From positions 3,286,001-3,350,000 of the forward strand of contig NC_018581.1 of the NCBI RefSeq assembly GCF_000143885.2: a DNA stretch of 64,000 nt, written 5' to 3'. Position numbers and translations under genes: made by a program. Below, piece by piece: positions 8,205 through 17,254 of this stretch (position 1 is the first letter of the stretch; each line of letters begins with the position of its first letter). This DNA is from Gordonia sp. KTR9. GTDB taxonomy: Bacteria; Actinomycetota; Actinomycetes; Mycobacteriales; Mycobacteriaceae. The notes below the pieces were generated by a model. The model saw nothing but the letters and a program-made list of their open reading frames with translations. It was not told the origin of the DNA and did not search any database.

Positions 8205-9373
8205 GCCGCGCACGCACCGTGGTCGTCGGTGGCGGCCTTGCCGGGATGCGGACCGCGGAAGCACTGTCCACCAAGGGGTTCGACGGCGAGGTGGTCGTGC
8301 TGTCCGACGAGTCCGAGCGTGCTTACAACCGACCCCCGCTCTCCAAATCGGCACTGCGAGCAGACGTGACCTCCGATGACGTCCCGCTACGGATGCGCAA
8401 GACCGCGGATTTCGAATGGCGACTCGAGACCCGTGTCGTGGACGTCGACCTCGACTCCCACGTGCTGCGGCTGTCGGACGACACCACCCTGGATTACGAC
8501 CACCTCGTGGCGGCATCGGGCGTACGTCCGCGACGACTAGATCTGGCCGGCCCGTCGACGGCCCGACACGTGGTCCGTACGGTTGCCGACGCCCGGGCTC
8601 TGGCGCAGGCGTTGAGCGGGACTGGTGATGTCGTGATCCTCGGCGCAGGTTTCCTCGGAACCGAACTCGCCTGGACCATCGCCCGATTCGGGCGTGTGGT
8701 CACCGTTGTCGCCCCCGAGGCCGAGCCCCTGGTCGGTGCGATCGGCGCGCCGGCCGCAGCAGCTCTGCGCCGGCGCTCGGAGTCCGCCGGTGTGATGTTC
8801 CGGAACGGGCGCACCGCGACGCACGTCGTCGGTGAATCCGCACCCCGGGCCGTGGTCCTCGACAACGGCGAAGTGCTCGCGGCATCGGTCGTCATCGAAG
8901 CTGTCGGATCAGCACCCAACGTCGACTGGCTTCGATCCACCGCACTCGATGTGACGGCCGGTATCGAGGTCGACGACAGGCTGGGCGTCGTCGGCGCGTC
9001 GAACTTCTGGGCGGTGGGGGACGTCGCCTCGGCTCCGCAGGCACTGTTGCACGGCAGGCGTCGGCGGCTCGAGCACTGGACCCACGCGGGCGAGTCCGCA
9101 CGGCACGTGGCGGCCGCGATCCTCGGCTCGACCGAGCCTTTCGTCTCGGTACCGGGATTCTGGACCGAGCAGGGTGGCATCCGGTTGGACGGGTACGGAT
9201 TCCCCGGCGCGGCCGACGATCACGTTCTCGTCGCCGGGGACTGGGACGAGGACTTCCTGGCACGCAGCGAGTTCGAGGGTAAGCTGATCGGCTTCCTGGC
9301 CGCAGGCTTCGTCAAGGAGTCGGCCCCGCTCATCAAAGAACTGTCGGCCAACGCCGCGGCCGCCCACGCCTGA
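8201..9373 (+). CDS. FAD-dependent ferredoxin reductase
   Basis: 390-residue NAD(P)H-dependent ferredoxin/rubredoxin reductase of the kind that feeds electrons to P450s or dioxygenases. Two Rossmann motifs are present: VVVGGGLAGM near the N-terminus for FAD and VILGAGFLGTELAW in the middle for NAD(P)H, plus FWAVGDVA for the second FAD contact. It overlaps the upstream ACAD by 4 bp, so it is co-transcribed with the ACAD pair. A likely circuit with the ferredoxin at 28207 and the P450 at 12018 is inferred; the three genes are dispersed rather than adjacent. A strong hairpin lies downstream. Confidence 0.92.
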   Translation: MSRARTVVVGGGLAGMRTAEALSTKGFDGEVVVLSDESERAYNRPPLSKSALRADVTSDDVPLRMRKTADFEWRLETRVVDVDLDSHVLRLSDDTTLDYDHLVAASGVRPRRLDLAGPSTARHVVRTVADARALAQALSGTGDVVILGAGFLGTELAWTIARFGRVVTVVAPEAEPLVGAIGAPAAAALRRRSESAGVMFRNGRTATHVVGESAPRAVVLDNGEVLAASVVIEAVGSAPNVDWLRSTALDVTAGIEVDDRLGVVGASNFWAVGDVASAPQALLHGRRRRLEHWTHAGESARHVAAAILGSTEPFVSVPGFWTEQGGIRLDGYGFPGAADDHVLVAGDWDEDFLARSEFEGKLIGFLAAGFVKESAPLIKELSANAAAAHA

Positions 9374-9439
9374 GGGGTCGGTCCGCCCGGCCACCATATC
9401 GATTCGGGCACACCAGAACAGAGAACACCAGAACAGAAA

Positions 9440-9476
9440 ACGACCGCGGTGCCCGCCGAGCGGGCACCGCGGTCGT
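9440..9476. terminator. Bidirectional terminator hairpin
   Basis: Perfect 16-bp stem (left arm 9440-9455, loop CCGAG, right arm 9461-9476) between convergent genes. On the minus strand the stem is followed by TTTTCTGTTC, giving a rho-independent terminator for the minus-strand genes; it can also close the plus-strand ACAD/reductase unit. Confidence 0.8.
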
Positions 9477-9486
9477 CGTCTGATCG

Positions 9487-9792
9487 TCAATTCAACGCCG
9501 CAGGGGATGTCGCGGCTGGATCGGGTTGTTCGGACAGACCCGAACGCACCTCACGCATGGCCCGAATCCTCCTCTCCCGCAGTTCGACAGCAGCACGTCG
9601 CTGCTCGTCGCTGAGCTCCGGATCGTCGGTTGCAGCCGTGAGCCGCTGTTCTTCGGCGTCGATCTCGGTGTCGAGCAGCTCACCCGCGAGGTCCCGCGTG
9701 AGCAGGTCCATGTCGGTCCAGTCCGCGGCCTTGATCTGTTCGATCTGCTCGACTTCGCTGCGGTTGTTGTTCGCCGATGCCTGTGCGCTCAT
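9487..9792 (-). CDS. Small hypothetical charged helical protein
   Basis: 101-residue protein, no family recognised. It is rich in Glu, Asp, Arg and Ala, has no membrane segment, and is predicted by eye to be mostly helical (EQIEQIKAADWTDMDLL, then SDEQRRAAVELRERR). The ATG at 9792 is preceded by GAGGCG; an upstream GTG at 9804 would overlap the stop of the amidohydrolase and is the alternative. Position directly behind the amidohydrolase on the same strand, with a terminator following, implies co-transcription. The function may be tied to that enzyme, but nothing in the sequence shows it. Confidence 0.7.
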   Translation of the reverse strand: MSAQASANNNRSEVEQIEQIKAADWTDMDLLTRDLAGELLDTEIDAEEQRLTAATDDPELSDEQRRAAVELRERRIRAMREVRSGLSEQPDPAATSPAALN

Positions 9793-9796
9793 CGCC

Positions 9797-10951
9797 TCAC
9801 GCACCGACCCGCGGGAAGTTGAACAGCCTGCGCGCGTTGGTTTCGACCATTTTCTCGACCTCGGCGTCGGGCACGTTGCGCATGGCCTCGGTCACGACCT
9901 TGCGACTGTTGGGCCAGTTCGAGTCCGAGTGCGGGTAGTCGCACTCCCAGGTGATGTTGTCGATACCGACCAGGTGCCGGTTCGCGATGCCGTGGTCGTC
10001 CTCGATGAAACATCCGTAGATGTGCTCGCGGAACAGGTCCGACGGACGGACGGTCTGATTGATGTTCTGGTAGAAGCGGTGCTTCTCCCAGGTCGCGTCG
10101 ATCCGCTCCAGCATGTAGGGAACCCAGCCGATTCCGCCCTCGGAAAGAGCGAACTTCAGCCGCGGGTGGCGGTGGAACACCGGCGAGAACAACAGGTCCG
10201 CCGTCGCGTACATCGAGTTGCAACCGAACAAGGCGATCATCACGGCCATCGGCGCCTCGGGCGCGGTGATCGGCGGCTTACCGGAGGTGCCGAAGTGCAC
10301 GCACAGCGGCAGCCCCGTCTCCTCACACGCGGAGAAGACGCCGTCCCAGTGATCGGTGTGGAATGACGGCAACCCGAGCGGAGCCGGGTTCTCCGGGAAG
10401 GAGACCGCCTTCGCTCCCTTGGCGGCAGTCCGGTGGATCTCCTGCACGCAGAGATCGGCATCCCACAACGGCAGGATCACCAGCGGGATGAAGCGGTCCG
10501 GAGCGGTCGGGCACCATTCGTCGAGCACATAGTCGTTCCACGCTTGAACACAGAGCAAGGCGAGTTCGCGATCCTCGTTCTGCAGGAAGATCGTGCCGGC
10601 GAACTTGGGGAATGAGGGGAAGGACAACGCCGCCTGGACTCCGTCGATGTCCATGTCGTTGACGCGCGCCTTCGGGTCGTAGCATCCGGGCAGCATGTCG
10701 TCGAAGCGGACCGGTTCCGCACCGAACTCTTCGGGCTTCTTCCCGGCAACCGCATTCAGGCCGATGTACGGGTAGATCTTGCCTTCCATCGTCCAGACGT
10801 GCGCAGGGCGATCGGGATCGTTCATCACCTTCTCGATGATGCGCGGTCCGGCCTCGATGAATTTGCGAGGCAGTCGGTCGATCCAGAGGTTGGCCGGTTC
10901 GATCAGGTGATCGTCCGTGGAGATGAGCTGCATGTGGTCTTGCAGTGGCAT
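9797..10951 (-). CDS. Amidohydrolase-2 family metal-dependent hydrolase
   Basis: 384-residue TIM-barrel hydrolase of the amidohydrolase-2 group (PF04909), whose members hydrolyse or decarboxylate ring-derived acids. The N-terminal metal motif is DDHLIEP (residues about 13-19), a central His segment is CVHFGTSGKPP, and the late metal-binding Asp lies in ECDYPHSDSNWP. Length fits. In actinobacterial catabolic clusters such enzymes often open or decarboxylate cyclic intermediates, so a role in ring cleavage is a reasonable inference. It is followed closely by a small unknown gene. Upstream lies an AT-rich promoter region (11030-11070) shared with no other gene start. Confidence 0.9.
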   Translation of the reverse strand: MPLQDHMQLISTDDHLIEPANLWIDRLPRKFIEAGPRIIEKVMNDPDRPAHVWTMEGKIYPYIGLNAVAGKKPEEFGAEPVRFDDMLPGCYDPKARVNDMDIDGVQAALSFPSFPKFAGTIFLQNEDRELALLCVQAWNDYVLDEWCPTAPDRFIPLVILPLWDADLCVQEIHRTAAKGAKAVSFPENPAPLGLPSFHTDHWDGVFSACEETGLPLCVHFGTSGKPPITAPEAPMAVMIALFGCNSMYATADLLFSPVFHRHPRLKFALSEGGIGWVPYMLERIDATWEKHRFYQNINQTVRPSDLFREHIYGCFIEDDHGIANRHLVGIDNITWECDYPHSDSNWPNSRKVVTEAMRNVPDAEVEKMVETNARRLFNFPRVGA

Positions 10952-11137
10952 GTGACGTCCTCACGTACTCGGTCGGTCCGACAGCGGCGATCGGTCCTCA
11001 CTCCGCCCGAGCACCGTCGTCCATCCGGCCTTGCAATAGCTAACTGATTTCGCGTCATAAACTGACACAACTCGAGTGTGGCAGATCACGTCCTCATTCG
11101 CCAGTGCCGCCGACCTCGGACCACGGCGGCATCTGTC

Positions 11138-11806
11138 TCAGCAGAGTCCGTTCATCGGTGGAGCCAGGGGCTCGGAGCTGCTCAGAATCGGCATCATGGT
11201 CTCGATCGTCTCGACGAGCAGGTCTCGGAGTTCTCGCTGCCCGGGGTGTCGAATCCACAGCTCGTGGGCGGTGACGAAGGCGTTCAGCAGCGCACCGGCA
11301 CGGAATTGCCAGACCGGGGACGTCGCTTCCTCGGCGGGTCGCCCATCGGCACGACACAGCAGACGCGCCAGCACATTGTGCTGGCGGTGCGCTGCCCAGA
11401 GCCACTGCGCCCACAGCTCGCCCTCCCCGGCCGCAGTCGCGACCAGCCCCCCGGTGTGCTCGGACTGGTCGAGGAATCCGGCTCGCACGGCACTCTCGAG
11501 ACTCGAACGGAGATCCATTCCGCTGTCGAGCAAGACGGACACCCGCGCCAGGCAATTCGAGATCCGGACCGCGAAACCGGCGGCCAGCAACGCCCCCTTG
11601 CTACCGAAGTGCCGGTAGACCGTGCGCGCCGACACGTCAGCCCGCTCGGCCACAGCCTCCATCGTGGTGTCGGCGAACCCGACTTCGGCGAAGATCTGCG
11701 CAGCTGCCTCAGCGATCCGACTGCGGGTGGCCGATCGGCGGGGTCGCGCGGACGCCACGGGGTTGGGATCGATGCGGAGTCCGGCGATGTGATCGGGATT
11801 CGGCAT
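11138..11806 (-). CDS. TetR-family transcriptional regulator
   Basis: 222-residue repressor. The N-terminal helix-turn-helix is clear: ATRSRIAEAAAQIFAEVGF, then TTMEAVAERADVSARTVYRHFGSKGALL. The C-terminal two-thirds is the variable ligand-binding/dimer domain. It is divergent from the P450 gene, and the 211-bp gap between them holds the 18-bp box seen at two other divergent promoters of the cluster. It is the best candidate for regulator of that box, with autoregulation likely. The effector is probably a pathway CoA ester or substrate (inference). Start at 11806 is the first Met before the HTH; later starts are possible. Confidence 0.92.
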   Translation of the reverse strand: MPNPDHIAGLRIDPNPVASARPRRSATRSRIAEAAAQIFAEVGFADTTMEAVAERADVSARTVYRHFGSKGALLAAGFAVRISNCLARVSVLLDSGMDLRSSLESAVRAGFLDQSEHTGGLVATAAGEGELWAQWLWAAHRQHNVLARLLCRADGRPAEEATSPVWQFRAGALLNAFVTAHELWIRHPGQRELRDLLVETIETMMPILSSSEPLAPPMNGLC

Positions 11807-11905
11807 GCCCGTACGGTGCCACCACCAGCATCATCGGCGCAACGGAGGTCGTCCGGGAAACCGGCCCCGGGCCGGACTGGACCTCTGTGAGCGCAATCAC
11901 TAGTA

Positions 11906-11923
11906 TTAGTAAGATGATCTATC
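11906..11923. promoter_or_regulatory. Shared 18-bp operator-like box, copy 1
   Basis: TTAGTAAGATGATCTATC between tetR (minus) and the P450 gene (plus). It matches copy 2 at 18485-18502 at 15 of 18 positions and copy 3 at 26258-26275 at 13 of the 15 positions fixed in the first two. TAG..AT / ATCTA half-sites give partial dyad symmetry, as expected for a TetR operator. Confidence 0.6.
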
Positions 11924-12017
11924 TTATTCCGGCGGGCGCGGAGATCGTTCGTCGTTCGCCGAGACCCCTTCAGCATCCGCACGGATCGAGCGCCGTACAC
12001 GAGAAAGGCAACAACCC

Positions 12018-13298
12018 ATGAGTGACAACGCGGCCGCAGTGGCCTCGCCGACTACAGGCACGACGCCTCCGGAGCGGGTCGAGGTGCCCTCGCATGTACC
12101 CCAAGAACTCGTTCACTGGGTCGATCATCACAACGACGAGATCGTCCACATCGACCCGATCGGCTTCATGGACGACCTCCGTGAGCAGTTCCGCGTCTTC
12201 TACAGCCCTGCGTACGAGGGCTTCTGGGCCGTCACGCGCTGGGAGGACCAGCGTGAGGTGTTCCAGCGCCCGGAGGACTTCTCGAGTTCACCGGTCGGGT
12301 TGCCGGGCGGGCCGGGCTATGGCGGACTCAAGATGCTCCCGATCGAACTCGACCCCCCGGAGCACAAGAAGTACCGCGCACTGATCAATCCGGTGTTCGG
12401 ACCCAAACGGATCGGCCCCATGGAGGACCACATCCGGGCGACCGCCAACGCACTGATCGACGACATCCTCGCCGCCGGTGGAAGCGAAGTCCAGTTCATG
12501 GAGGCCTACGCCGAACAGCTTCCCGTGCGGATCTTCACCGAGATGCTCGGTCTGCCGTTCGAGGAACACAAGAAGTTCATCGGGTGGGTGAGCGCGATCC
12601 TGCACAGCTCGCAGATCGGCGACGGACTCGCGCGCAAGCGGGAGGCCGGCGGAGAGGTCACCAACTACCTGACCCAGCTGATCGCCGAGCGCGCCGCCGA
12701 CATCGACTCCGGAGTCGAGAACGATGACCTCATCACCGTCCTCCTCAACAGCGAGGTCGACGGTGAGAAGCTCACGCACGACGAAGTGCTGCGCATGTCC
12801 TTCCTGCTGTTCATCGCCGGTCTCGACACCGTCACGGCGGCGCACGGCCTGATGTTCCGCTACCTCGCCGACAACCCTGAGCACCGTGCGCAGATCGTCG
12901 CCGATCCCGAGTTCATCCCGAACGCCATCGAGGAACTGCTGCGGTTCAACAGTTTCGTCAACGACGCTCGTACGGTCACGCACGACCTCGAGTTCGCCGG
13001 TGTGCAGATGAAGAAGGGCGATCGGGTGTGGCTGCACAGCGGGTCGGCCTGCCGCGACCCGCGTGAGTTCGACGATCCGCTCACGGTGGATTTCCATCGT
13101 CGTCCGAACCGGCACCTCGCCTTCGCCGCCGGCGCCCATCGGTGCGCAGGTTCGAACCTCGCCCGTCTCGAACTGCGCATCTCGTTCGAGGAATGGCATC
13201 GTCGTATTCCCGAGTACCGTGTGACCCCCGGCGCGGAGCTGCGCATGCATTGCGGTGGAGTCGCCGGTCTGGAATCCCTCCCGTTGACTCTGGGCTGA
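12018..13298 (+). CDS. Cytochrome P450
   Basis: 426-residue soluble bacterial class I P450 monooxygenase. The oxygen-activating I-helix motif AGLDT is at 267-271, the ExxR pair at 306/309 (EELLR), and the haem-ligand loop FAAGAHRCAG with Cys376. The start ATG has a GAAAGG site. It is divergent from the TetR regulator and single in its transcription unit, closed by two strong hairpins. It needs a ferredoxin and reductase; candidates are encoded at 28207 and 8201. Hydroxylation of a terpenoid- or steroid-like substrate fits the neighbourhood, but the subfamily was not determined and the substrate is unknown. Confidence 0.95.
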   Translation: MSDNAAAVASPTTGTTPPERVEVPSHVPQELVHWVDHHNDEIVHIDPIGFMDDLREQFRVFYSPAYEGFWAVTRWEDQREVFQRPEDFSSSPVGLPGGPGYGGLKMLPIELDPPEHKKYRALINPVFGPKRIGPMEDHIRATANALIDDILAAGGSEVQFMEAYAEQLPVRIFTEMLGLPFEEHKKFIGWVSAILHSSQIGDGLARKREAGGEVTNYLTQLIAERAADIDSGVENDDLITVLLNSEVDGEKLTHDEVLRMSFLLFIAGLDTVTAAHGLMFRYLADNPEHRAQIVADPEFIPNAIEELLRFNSFVNDARTVTHDLEFAGVQMKKGDRVWLHSGSACRDPREFDDPLTVDFHRRPNRHLAFAAGAHRCAGSNLARLELRISFEEWHRRIPEYRVTPGAELRMHCGGVAGLESLPLTLG

Positions 13299-13326
13299 CC
13301 CGCTCGAGGCCCGACGCCACGACCCA

Positions 13327-13358
13327 GATGCCCGGCGAGAGCACTCTCGCCGGGCATC
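13327..13358 (+). terminator. Terminator hairpin after P450
   Basis: Perfect 15-bp inverted repeat (13327-13341 with 13344-13358) directly after the P450 stop. No long T run follows, as is common for actinobacterial intrinsic terminators. Confidence 0.7.
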
Positions 13359-13416
13359 GTCGTGTTCGCGATCAGATCACGACCATCCGCACACGCTACG
13401 CGTCATGCGACGACGA

Positions 13417-13444
13417 AGGGCCAGGGACGCCGGTCCCTGGCCCT
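13417..13444 (-). terminator. Terminator hairpin after alcohol dehydrogenase
   Basis: 12-bp perfect stem AGGGCCAGGGAC / GTCCCTGGCCCT with a GCCG loop, 30 bp beyond the stop of the minus-strand alcohol dehydrogenase. It separates that gene from the convergent P450. Confidence 0.7.
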
Positions 13445-13474
13445 CGCGATCACATCGGCTGTTGCCGACGTACC

Positions 13475-14587
13475 TCAGTTGTCGAAGGCGATGACGCCGC
13501 GAATGTTCTCACCCGCGAGCAGGTCGTCGAAGCCCTTGTTGACGTCGTCCAGTGAATAACGTCTTGTCACGAGACCGTCGAGGTTCAACTTGCCGTCACG
13601 CGCCATGCGGAGCATCTTCGGGACGTCGGAGTGCGGATTGCAATGACCGAAAAGCGTTCCCACCACGGTCTTCTGAAAGAAGGTGAGCAGCGATCCGGGC
13701 AGGACGACGGTGTCCTCCATCATGTCATCGGCCGTTGAGACCAGGACGATTTTGCCGCCTTTACGGGTAAGCGCAAACGCCTGTCCGGTCACCTCTGCCG
13801 AAGCGACGCCGGTGGTGACGACGGCGATGTCGACGCCGACGCCGCGGGTCCGTTCCCAGACCTCGGCTTGGGCTTGCTCGGCGTCGGCGAAGACCAGATC
13901 TGCACCCTGCTGCTTGGCGAAGTCCCGCTTCCACTCGACGGGTTCGATCACCACGAGCAGGTCGGGACCGAGTGCCGCGGCCGCCCGCACCGCGTTGGCG
14001 CCGATACCGCCACAGCCGTAGATTGCGATCGCGTCACCCGGACGAGCGCCGCCGGCATTGACCACGGCACCCCAACCGGTGGTCACGCCGCAGCTGACCA
14101 GCGAGGCGTGCTCGAGCGGTGTGTCGTCGTCGATCTTCACCACAGAGCGTTCGTTGACCACGGTGTACTCGGAGAAGGTGCCCACTGCGCCCTCTCCCCC
14201 CAGGTCCTGTCCCTCGTGATGGAAGCGAAACCCCCCCGCAGCGAGCTCGCCGGTCATCATGTTCGCGCCGAGGTCACACAGATTGCTCTGTCCGTCGTTG
14301 CACCAGCGGCATCGCCCGCAGGCCGGAATCCAGGAGATAGCCACGTTGTCCCCGGGGGCCACCGAGTCGACGCCGTCTCCGACGGCGTCGACGACACCGG
14401 CACCCTCGTGGCCTGCGACAATCGGAAACCTGGCTCCCCCACCGACTTTGACATGCTTGTCGGAATGACACAGCCCCGCCACCTTCATCTTGACGCGGAC
14501 CTCACCGGGTCCCGGGTCATCGAGGTCGAGTTCAAGGATCTCCCACGGCCTGCCCTGTTCGAGGAGCACTGCTGCACGTGTCTTCAT
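13475..14587 (-). CDS. NDMA-type zinc alcohol dehydrogenase
   Basis: 370-residue medium-chain zinc alcohol dehydrogenase. Catalytic zinc ligands Cys40 and His60 (GHEGAG) and structural zinc Cys90, 93, 96 and 104 (CGRCRWC...C) are present; the nucleotide motif is GCGGIGANAV. Wording such as GLCHSDKHVK, SWIPACGRCRWC and HEGQDLGGEGAVGTFSEY is typical of the nicotinoprotein group that keeps NAD bound and is assayed with NDMA, a group linked to mycofactocin. The start was placed at the ATG at 14587; an open frame extends further upstream but reads through the next gene. It follows a cyclase-family gene on the same strand. Confidence 0.92.
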   Translation of the reverse strand: MKTRAAVLLEQGRPWEILELDLDDPGPGEVRVKMKVAGLCHSDKHVKVGGGARFPIVAGHEGAGVVDAVGDGVDSVAPGDNVAISWIPACGRCRWCNDGQSNLCDLGANMMTGELAAGGFRFHHEGQDLGGEGAVGTFSEYTVVNERSVVKIDDDTPLEHASLVSCGVTTGWGAVVNAGGARPGDAIAIYGCGGIGANAVRAAAALGPDLLVVIEPVEWKRDFAKQQGADLVFADAEQAQAEVWERTRGVGVDIAVVTTGVASAEVTGQAFALTRKGGKIVLVSTADDMMEDTVVLPGSLLTFFQKTVVGTLFGHCNPHSDVPKMLRMARDGKLNLDGLVTRRYSLDDVNKGFDDLLAGENIRGVIAFDN

Positions 14588-14621
14588 CGTCGTCCGTTCT
14601 GTCTCTGTGTATGTTCGGCAC

Positions 14622-15611
14622 TCAGCGGATTGCCAGCGCGTTCGGCGGGGAGCCGATGCCACCGTCGATCCACAGCGGGGCCGAGGTGAGCAAGAAGTCG
14701 TAGCGTCCGTCGGCTGCACAGGCCTCGGCGAGCGCGTCGAAGTCGAAGAACTCGCCCAAGTGCACCCCCAGCGCGGTGAGAAGTTGAGTGTGCACGAGGT
14801 TTTCGGTGTCCGGACCCGGTTGGGGCTCGGTGACCATCGGCGGCGGGAAGGGCTCGACACCCGGGTTGTCGACGGCCACTGCCACGATGCCCGACTCCCA
14901 GACGAGCCGCCCGATACCCTCCGCCGGCCCGAGGCCGGGGGTCTCGAAAGCCAGCCGGTGGCTGGCCTCGGCCAGGTTGCGACGGGCACCCTCATCGAGG
15001 CCCTTGTAGTATCCGACCCATCCCGTGCGCACGCACAGGATGTCGCCGGTTCGGAGTTCGACGCCCTGTGACCGGGCGATGTCGGCGAGCAAGTCGGCGC
15101 CGATCTCGAAGCGGCTGTCCGGTGAATAGTCCACGCCACTGCGTTCGAGATGACGCGGGACGTCGAGCAGCACCCCCCGCGTCACCAGACCTCGCGCCGC
15201 CGGCCCGTCGATGCCGAGCTCACCCTTTTCCAGTACGTCCGCCTCGGTGCGTCCGTTGTAGAAGCCGCGTTCGGCCGGATATCCATGATGGCCCAACGCA
15301 TCCCACTGGCTGCCGGCCTGCGGATAGAAATTGTCGAGTCGGTCGTCGGTGACGTCCTGATAGGTGCTGAACGACTCGTGTTTGAGCGGTTCGCGGCCGA
15401 AAAAGGGCGGATCGGGCATCGACAGCGGCATCGAGAGCACGAAGCGCTCCCCGCTGTGCACCAGTGCCGCGGCGGCACGCACCACGTCTTCGGTGATGAG
15501 GTTGACGGCTCCGAGTGAATCCTTGGAGCCGTAGTGGCCCCAGGCGGAGCGGATCTTCATCCCCTCCAGGAGGGGGAGGTCATCGAACGGGGGGCGGTCA
15601 GAACCGGACAT
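14622..15611 (-). CDS. Cyclase family protein, second copy
   Basis: 329-residue metal-dependent hydrolase of the cyclase family, similar in length and layout to the one at 4927. The metal motif is AGSQWDALGHHG, again with Gln in the first His position; the segment GDILCVRTGWVGYYKG follows and the end is GGIGSPPNALAIR. It lies between an ALDH and the NDMA-type alcohol dehydrogenase on the same strand, probably one operon. The pairing of an ALDH with a cyclase-like hydrolase occurs twice in this window, so the two may act on successive or alternative intermediates. The reaction is unknown. Confidence 0.87.
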   Translation of the reverse strand: MSGSDRPPFDDLPLLEGMKIRSAWGHYGSKDSLGAVNLITEDVVRAAAALVHSGERFVLSMPLSMPDPPFFGREPLKHESFSTYQDVTDDRLDNFYPQAGSQWDALGHHGYPAERGFYNGRTEADVLEKGELGIDGPAARGLVTRGVLLDVPRHLERSGVDYSPDSRFEIGADLLADIARSQGVELRTGDILCVRTGWVGYYKGLDEGARRNLAEASHRLAFETPGLGPAEGIGRLVWESGIVAVAVDNPGVEPFPPPMVTEPQPGPDTENLVHTQLLTALGVHLGEFFDFDALAEACAADGRYDFLLTSAPLWIDGGIGSPPNALAIR

Positions 15612-15656
15612 CGCAAGTTCCCTTTCGGTCGGATGGGGCCAGGTGGGCGGACGGGG

Positions 15657-17135
15657 TCACTCGGGCACCCGGATCTGCTTGACCTCGAAGAAGTGGTCGA
15701 GTCCCTCGGGGCCGCCTTCGCGCCCGATTCCCGACTGCTTGTAGCCACCGAACGGCTGCGCCATCGCGGTACCCGGGCTGTTCACCGCCACCACGCCGGC
15801 GTCGAGGCGGTCGGCCACGGCGAGCGCGTGCTCGAGATCGGTGCCGAACACCGCTGCGGCCAAACCGAAGTCGGTGCCGTTGGCGATACGCACCGCGTCG
15901 TCGACATCGCGGTAGGTGATCAGGCTGATCACCGGTCCGAAGACCTCGTCCTGGGCGACCGCGGAGTCGGGTGCCACGTCGCCGAGCAAAGTCGGAGCGA
16001 AGAAGTAGCCGTTCTCCATCCCCGGCAACGACAACCGTTCGCCGCCGGCGAGAACGCGGGCGCCGGTGTCGACGGCCGCCGCGACGAAGCGCTCACACCG
16101 CGCAACTGCATCCTCGTTGACGAGTGGGCCGATGACCGTTTCAGCGGCGGCCGGGTTGCCGACCGGCAGCGACGCGAACGCGCCGGCGAGCAGTTCAGAC
16201 CACAGGTCGAGGCGATCCTCGGGCACCAGAAGACGCGTGAGGGCGGTGCACACCTGTCCCGACTGCCCCAGTGCGAGCGGGATGAGCAAGGGCAACACGG
16301 CCGCGGGGTCCGCGTCGTCGAGGATGACCGCGGCACTCTTGCCTCCGAGTTCCAGGGTCATGCGGGCCATGTGGTCGGCAGCCGACTTCATCACCGCGCG
16401 GCCGGATGCGGTACTGCCGGTGAAGCTCACGAAATCCACGCCGGGATGTGCCACGAGATGCGCGCCGACCTCGCGACCCGCGGGCAAAACGGAGATCACA
16501 CCAGGCGGCAGTCCGACCTCGTCGAACACCTCGGCGAGGAGGTAGGACGCCAACGGCGTCGACGGGTCCGCCTTCACCACGATCGAACACCCGGCGAGCA
16601 GAGCCGGCGCGATCTTCGCCGCGGCCAGCGCGGTCGGGGCGTTGAACGGGACGATGGCGGCGACGACACCGACGGGCTCGCGGCGGATGACGGTCTTGTA
16701 TCCGGCGCCGGTGCGAGTCTCCTCGGTCTTCAGCTCGGCGGCCAGATCCGCGACATCACGCCAGATCTGCGACACGGTCTGATTGACGAACTCAGCGAAC
16801 GAACGCGGCAATCCGAGGTCGGCGACCAGTATCGAGAGGAACGCCTCGGACCGGGCGTCGAGCGCCTCGGCGATGGCCACGAGTGTCGCGGCACGCTCGT
16901 CGGGTGCGCGTCCGCTCCACACGGCGGAGTCCAGTGCTTCGCGCGCGGACAGCACTGCTCGGTCGACATCGTCGACGCCCGCAGCGGCCAGAGTGGCGAT
17001 CGACGTTCCGGTCGTGGGATCGACGACGGTGATCTGTTCGCCGCCGGCCGGCTTCTGCCACTGTCCGGCGACGTAGATCGCGTCCCGGTCCTTGATGGGG
17101 TTCGCGGTGGGAGTGGAATCGAGGGTGCTCGTCAT
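15657..17135 (-). CDS. NAD(P)-dependent aldehyde dehydrogenase, second copy
   Basis: 492-residue aldehyde dehydrogenase, distinct from the one at 3389. The ELGGKSAAVIL general-base motif and catalytic Cys in GQSGQVCTALTR are present, followed by QDEVFGPVISL and PFGGYKQSGIGREGG. It is the first gene of a probable minus-strand operon (ALDH, cyclase, NDMA-type alcohol dehydrogenase), which would oxidise an alcohol through the aldehyde to the acid. An AT-rich 20-bp inverted repeat sits about 50 bp upstream. Substrate unknown. Confidence 0.95.
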   Translation of the reverse strand: MTSTLDSTPTANPIKDRDAIYVAGQWQKPAGGEQITVVDPTTGTSIATLAAAGVDDVDRAVLSAREALDSAVWSGRAPDERAATLVAIAEALDARSEAFLSILVADLGLPRSFAEFVNQTVSQIWRDVADLAAELKTEETRTGAGYKTVIRREPVGVVAAIVPFNAPTALAAAKIAPALLAGCSIVVKADPSTPLASYLLAEVFDEVGLPPGVISVLPAGREVGAHLVAHPGVDFVSFTGSTASGRAVMKSAADHMARMTLELGGKSAAVILDDADPAAVLPLLIPLALGQSGQVCTALTRLLVPEDRLDLWSELLAGAFASLPVGNPAAAETVIGPLVNEDAVARCERFVAAAVDTGARVLAGGERLSLPGMENGYFFAPTLLGDVAPDSAVAQDEVFGPVISLITYRDVDDAVRIANGTDFGLAAAVFGTDLEHALAVADRLDAGVVAVNSPGTAMAQPFGGYKQSGIGREGGPEGLDHFFEVKQIRVPE

Positions 17136-17182
17136 GGTTGCTCCTGGTGTGGCTCCGCGCTCACGGCGACGCAGCGAATCGC

Positions 17183-17202
17183 TTAAAGAGTTATTTCTTT
17201 AA
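17183..17202. promoter_or_regulatory. Inverted repeat upstream of aldehyde dehydrogenase
   Basis: TTAAAGAGTTATTTCTTTAA: TTAAAG and CTTTAA arms around an 8-bp AT-rich centre, 48 bp before the ALDH start at 17135 and inside an AT-rich island (17180-17215). It is a plausible operator overlapping the promoter; the regulator is unknown. Confidence 0.45.
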
Positions 17203-17254
17203 CGTGATTAAAGCCACAACGGAGGCCGACGTCAAGGGGGTACGAGCGGATCGC

